This document shows positions 5,468-9,283 of a stretch of DNA of 9,283 nt, one piece after another. Both the position numbers and the translations under genes were made by a program. The notes under the pieces were generated by a model. It was not told where the DNA came from. It made no database searches and saw only the letters and a program-made list of their open reading frames with translations. Source of the stretch: Bacillota bacterium (lineage in GTDB: Bacteria; Bacillota_I; Bacilli_A; Erysipelotrichales; Erysipelotrichaceae); contig JAEWGY010000076.1 of NCBI GenBank assembly GCA_023388035.1, forward strand, positions 1 to 9,283, given 5' to 3'. Position 1 is the stretch's first letter; every line of letters starts with the position of its first letter.

Positions 5468-8400
5468 ACATTCATCCAGTCTATCTAATAAATTTTCAAT
5501 TTTAATTAGATTATTATTACTTGCATTTATCTTAATTATTAAAGAATGATCCTTATAACTAAGTTTAAAATCACTTGAAATTTGATTACTTAGATTAAAG
5601 AATTTAATACCATCAATATTGTCTGAAAAATCTTTATTTAATTTAATTTCAAATTGTCTTTTAACTATCTTAATATCTTCAATCTTATTATTATTTTTTA
5701 ATAATTCTAATTTTTTACGAATCAGCATGGTTTTAATTTCTTTTGGTAACTTGCCATAATTATCTTCTAGATATTCCTTATAATTTATTAACTCTGACTC
5801 CTTATTTACCTTTTGGAATCCATGATATAATTTTAGTTTCTCACCATCATTATCACTGAATTCCTTAGGAATATAATTATCTAATTTAATATCAATCGTT
5901 TTAACTTCTTTTTTAAGGACTTCTCCTTTTTCTTTTTTAATCGCTTCTTCTAGTAGTTCTAAATATAATTCAAAACCAACAGCATCAATAAAACCAGATT
6001 GATTTTCACCAAGCATATTACCAGCACCTCTAAGCATTAAATCACGCATTGCTATTTTATAACCTGATCCTAGCTGCGAAAACTCTTTAATAGCATCCAG
6101 TCTTTTCTTAGAAATTTCTGAGATTTGGGCATCTTTAGGAATCGTAAAATAAGCATAGGCTATCTTATCACTTCTTCCTACTCTTCCTTTAATTTGATAT
6201 AGCTGTGATAAACCGAATAAGTGTGCATTTTCTACAATTAAAGTATTCGCATTAGGAACATCAAGACCAGTTTCAATAATAGTTGTACAAACTAAGATAT
6301 CAATCTCTTTCTTAAAGAATGCTAGGGTAACTTCTTCTAATTCCTGTTTACTCATCTTCGCATGAGCGATTCTTATTCTAGCCTTAGGAAATCTTTCACT
6401 TAGATTTAAAGCTTTTTTATTAATATTATTAGTATTATTGTAAAGATAATAAATCTGACCTTTACGATATAATTCTCTACTTATGATTTCATTAATCATT
6501 TTTTCATCATAACTAATTACATAAGTTTGAATAGGATGGCGATTAATAGGGCTACTAGCAATTGTTGATAGGGATCTAAGACCTACTAAAGACATCTGTA
6601 AGGTACGGGGAATTGGTGTTGCGGATAGTGATAAAACATCAATTGATTCTTTCATTTTTTTAATTTTTTCCTTATCCTTAACACCAAATCTTTGTTCCTC
6701 ATCGATTATTAAAAGACCTAAATCTTTAAAAATAACATCCTTAGATAAAATACGATGGGTACCAATTAAAATATTCACTTTATTATCTTTTAATTCTGAT
6801 AATAATTGTTTATTATCCTTAGCACTATTAAAACGATTAATAAGTGCTACCTTAATACCAATATCTTCAAAACGCTTCTTAAAATTCTGATAATGTTGGA
6901 AGCTTAGAATTGTAGTTGGACAAAGATAAGCTACTTGTTTATTATCAATACAAGCTTTAAGAGCAGCTCTCATTGCGACCTCAGTCTTACCAAAACCGAC
7001 ATCACCACATAATAAGCGATCCATGATTCGTTTAGATTCCATATCAGCATTAATTTCTGCTATTGCTTTCTTTTGATCGACACTTAATTCATATTCAAAT
7101 TGAGCAGCGAAATATTCATTAATCTCATTATCTTTAGAATATGAAAATCCTTCTTTTTCCTTACGATTAATATATAATGAAACTAAATCTTTTGCGATTA
7201 ATTCAAGATTTTTCTTTACCCTTTCTTTAGTTTTATGCCATTCATTATTTGAAAGAGATGATAATTTTGGTGTAAATGATTCATTAGCACTAAATTTTCT
7301 TACGAGTAAAAAATGTTTAACTGGTAATTTTAAACTATCATTATTGCGATAAACAATATTTAAATAGTCAGCTTTAACGCCATCAACTGTTAAAGTTTCG
7401 ATACCTTGATACTTACCTATACCATAATCATTATGAACAACATAGTCGCCTATTTTTAATTCATTATAATCATTTAATTCAATAGCTTGAGCGAATTTTT
7501 TATAATAACGATTACTTATTTTCTGATAATTAAAAAGATCATTACTACCAAGATATAATTCTTTATAATCATCTAAATAAAAAGAATTACTTAAGGATTC
7601 GTCATAGAATTTAATTTTATTTAAACTGAGTTTTTCTTCTTTAAATTTTTCTATTAGTAAATCACTTTCTTTTTTATTAAGGAAAATATTAATCTGATAT
7701 TTTAAAGCTTCCTTAGCTAAGTGATTAACTAATTGATTAAGATTTAATTTACCTAATTCATAGATACTGATATTAGAAAATTTATTACTGAACTCTTGAT
7801 ATTCAATTTTATTAAGCTTAGCTAATGCTTCAAAAAAATCTTTTAAATAATCTCTATCAAATAAATACTTATCTTTAGTTTCATTTATAAACTCTTCATT
7901 TTCCTTAATTATTCTTAAGATATTCTGAATAATTAATTCCTTATTTGAATAATAGATATCAGCCTTTACATAATCACTTATAGTTTCCTTATAAACCTTA
8001 CTTATATACTTATTAATACTATTATTAGTCTTATTATTTTTTACGAATTCATAGTCAATATCCTTATTTAAAAAAGTATTATTGCTAATAATATCAAGTA
8101 GTTCTTCTTTTTGTTTAGCACTTATAAAATTTTCTTTCGCAAAACAAATTTCGATTTCCTCTACTTTATTTATAGTTAGCGATTTATTTAAATCAAAGAA
8201 GCGAATTGAATCAATTTCATCATCAAAGAATTCAATTCTGATTGGATTTTCATAATTTATACTAAAAATATCAATTATCGAAGCTCTATTACTAAATTCT
8301 AATACTCTTTCTAATTTATGATTATATGTATAACCTAGTTCTAAAAGTTTTTCCTTTAACTCAGCAGGTTTAATTATCGTTCCTACTTTTAAATTTATTT

Positions 8401-8779
8401 TTTTATTAATTATCTCTTCATAATCACAGATTTTACTTAAAAAACTAAAGGGTGAACAAATAATTAATTTAGGATTTTGATTATTTATAATTTTATATAA
8501 ATTGAATATTTCATTATAATATTCTTCCTTATCCTTATTGAATTCATTTATTCTAAATGATGATTCTTTAAGATAAATAATCAATTCTTCCTTTTCTAAA
8601 AAACTGCTAAGATTATTATATAATTCATTTGCGATATAATTATTTTCTTTAATAACAATTAAATTTTTATTTTCTTTTTTAAATCTTAAGGCTAATTTAA
8701 TCGCTTCTTCAACTGTTGAATTATAAGTTATTTCATTAATATCAACTTTATCTTTAATTAATTCTAAAATCTTTTTCAT
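5459..8779 (-). CDS. mfd: Mfd, transcription-repair coupling factor
   Basis: This SF2 DNA translocase removes RNA polymerase stalled at lesions and recruits UvrA. The 1106-residue protein is slightly shorter than typical Mfd (about 1150-1180). The N-terminal UvrB-like region (about 1-350) has diverged and shows no intact Walker A. The RNA-polymerase-interacting CarD/TRCF domain is at about 441-495 (GDYVVHNDYGIGKYQGI). The translocase core carries GDVGFGKT (592-599), GTHR (673-676), the DEEQRFG motif II (693-699), SATPIPRT (719-726) and QIKGRVGRS (862-870). The TRCF-specific segment around 910-935 has RGAGNMLGENQSG. The C-terminal TRCF (D7) domain, about 960-1060, is present. The ATG overlaps the pth stop (ATGA, 8776-8779) with no Shine-Dalgarno, indicating reinitiation from pth. 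The pth-mfd order matches the Bacillus neighbourhood. Confidence 0.97.
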   Translation of the reverse strand: MKKILELIKDKVDINEITYNSTVEEAIKLALRFKKENKNLIVIKENNYIANELYNNLSSFLEKEELIIYLKESSFRINEFNKDKEEYYNEIFNLYKIINNQNPKLIICSPFSFLSKICDYEEIINKKINLKVGTIIKPAELKEKLLELGYTYNHKLERVLEFSNRASIIDIFSINYENPIRIEFFDDEIDSIRFFDLNKSLTINKVEEIEICFAKENFISAKQKEELLDIISNNTFLNKDIDYEFVKNNKTNNSINKYISKVYKETISDYVKADIYYSNKELIIQNILRIIKENEEFINETKDKYLFDRDYLKDFFEALAKLNKIEYQEFSNKFSNISIYELGKLNLNQLVNHLAKEALKYQINIFLNKKESDLLIEKFKEEKLSLNKIKFYDESLSNSFYLDDYKELYLGSNDLFNYQKISNRYYKKFAQAIELNDYNELKIGDYVVHNDYGIGKYQGIETLTVDGVKADYLNIVYRNNDSLKLPVKHFLLVRKFSANESFTPKLSSLSNNEWHKTKERVKKNLELIAKDLVSLYINRKEKEGFSYSKDNEINEYFAAQFEYELSVDQKKAIAEINADMESKRIMDRLLCGDVGFGKTEVAMRAALKACIDNKQVAYLCPTTILSFQHYQNFKKRFEDIGIKVALINRFNSAKDNKQLLSELKDNKVNILIGTHRILSKDVIFKDLGLLIIDEEQRFGVKDKEKIKKMKESIDVLSLSATPIPRTLQMSLVGLRSLSTIASSPINRHPIQTYVISYDEKMINEIISRELYRKGQIYYLYNNTNNINKKALNLSERFPKARIRIAHAKMSKQELEEVTLAFFKKEIDILVCTTIIETGLDVPNANTLIVENAHLFGLSQLYQIKGRVGRSDKIAYAYFTIPKDAQISEISKKRLDAIKEFSQLGSGYKIAMRDLMLRGAGNMLGENQSGFIDAVGFELYLELLEEAIKKEKGEVLKKEVKTIDIKLDNYIPKEFSDNDGEKLKLYHGFQKVNKESELINYKEYLEDNYGKLPKEIKTMLIRKKLELLKNNNKIEDIKIVKRQFEIKLNKDFSDNIDGIKFFNLSNQISSDFKLSYKDHSLIIKINASNNNLIKIENLLDRLDECKK

Positions 8780-9283
8780 CCGTTATATTTATTCATTAAT
8801 TTAATCATATCACTATCTTTAAGAAAGTCATCAATTATCGCTACTGCTTTAGTAAATGTAGCACCTAAGACTTCTAATTCATTCTTACTAAACTTACCTA
8901 GTACATAAGAAGCACCTTCTTTATTATTTGAAATACCAATTCGAAGTCTTTTTATCTTTTCGCTTCCTAATAAACTTATAATATTACGCATACCATTATG
9001 ACCACCACAAGAGCCTTTTGGTCTTAATCTAATTTTACCTAATTCTAAATCTAAATCATCATAGATGATTAAGATATCTTCATTATCAATTTTATAATAA
9101 TTTCTAAGTGCTAGCACTGCTTCACCAGATAAATTCATATAGGTAAGAGGTTTTAGGAAAATAGTATTCGTTCTTTTATCTAAAAAGTATTCACCTTTAA
9201 ATTTCTTTTCACTAAGTTTAAGATCATATTTCTTTAAATATTCATCAATGACCATAAAACCGATATTATGTCTTGTGTTAGTG
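8776..9283 (-). CDS. pth: Peptidyl-tRNA hydrolase, 5' end beyond the window
   Basis: This enzyme hydrolyses peptidyl-tRNA released from stalled ribosomes. It has also been implicated in freeing Ala-tailed chains in Firmicute RQC. An internal ATG at 9255 is not the start. Reading continues upstream in frame as TNTRHNIGF up to the window edge, which contains the catalytic His of the TRHN motif, so the N-terminal segment (usually ending in a GNPG motif) lies outside. Visible motifs are KPLTYMNLSG, DDLDLELGKIRLRP, the GSCGGHNGMRNI loop and RLRIGIS, all diagnostic of Pth. About 168 residues are visible; the family is usually about 185-195. The gene overlaps mfd by 4 nt (ATGA) and is upstream of it in one operon. 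Confidence 0.96.
   Translation of the reverse strand, partial: TNTRHNIGFMVIDEYLKKYDLKLSEKKFKGEYFLDKRTNTIFLKPLTYMNLSGEAVLALRNYYKIDNEDILIIYDDLDLELGKIRLRPKGSCGGHNGMRNIISLLGSEKIKRLRIGISNNKEGASYVLGKFSKNELEVLGATFTKAVAIIDDFLKDSDMIKLMNKYNG

Noticed and set aside
9253..9255. ATG 9255 as the pth start
   Set aside because: The frame continues upstream as TNTRHNIGF, including the catalytic His motif, so the gene simply runs off the window.

Overview
The window is a tightly packed, AT-rich stretch of housekeeping chromosome. It fits a low-GC Firmicute, probably a wall-bearing lineage near the base of the Mollicutes (uncultured Bacilli or Erysipelotrichia-like). The evidence is the gene set: RNase M5, the S4-domain RQC factor RqcP, DivIC, and Pth followed by Mfd. 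Base composition is very AT-biased. Trp is read from TGG and TGA serves as a stop in two genes, so the standard code (table 11) applies. No mobile element, CRISPR array or accessory defence system is visible.

Layout, left to right: (1) the 3' part of tRNA-Ile(GAT) and a complete tRNA-Ala(TGC), closed by an intrinsic terminator. (2) A plus-strand operon rqcP-divIC-nitroreductase (243-1451) with its own extended -10 promoter. (3) A bidirectional terminator shared with the convergent minus-strand operon mnmE-tatD-rnmV-rsmA (4833 down to 1455), whose genes all overlap. (4) A 23-bp divergent intergenic region holding two overlapping -10 boxes, one for mnmE and one for a plus-strand small exported protein, probably a lipoprotein (4857-5447). 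(5) A second bidirectional terminator shared with the minus-strand pair pth-mfd. The 5' end of pth runs off the right edge.

Most genes serve RNA and translation quality: 16S rRNA dimethylation (RsmA), 5S rRNA maturation (RNase M5), tRNA wobble-uridine modification (MnmE), Ala tailing on stalled 50S subunits (RqcP), peptidyl-tRNA release (Pth) and clearing of stalled RNA polymerase (Mfd). DivIC links the region to septation. In Bacillus the homologues of tatD-rnmV-rsmA, pth-mfd and rqcP-divIC all sit near the replication origin. Here the same blocks appear compacted and reoriented.

The most notable signal concerns expression rather than new genes. All three operon-head genes whose starts lie in the window (rqcP, mnmE, lipoprotein gene) have a perfect TATAAT only 6-7 nt upstream of the start codon and no Shine-Dalgarno sequence. 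This predicts leaderless mRNAs. Three internal genes (divIC, nitroreductase, rsmA) carry recognisable Shine-Dalgarno sequences. Both convergent gene pairs end with their two stop codons inside one shared terminator hairpin.
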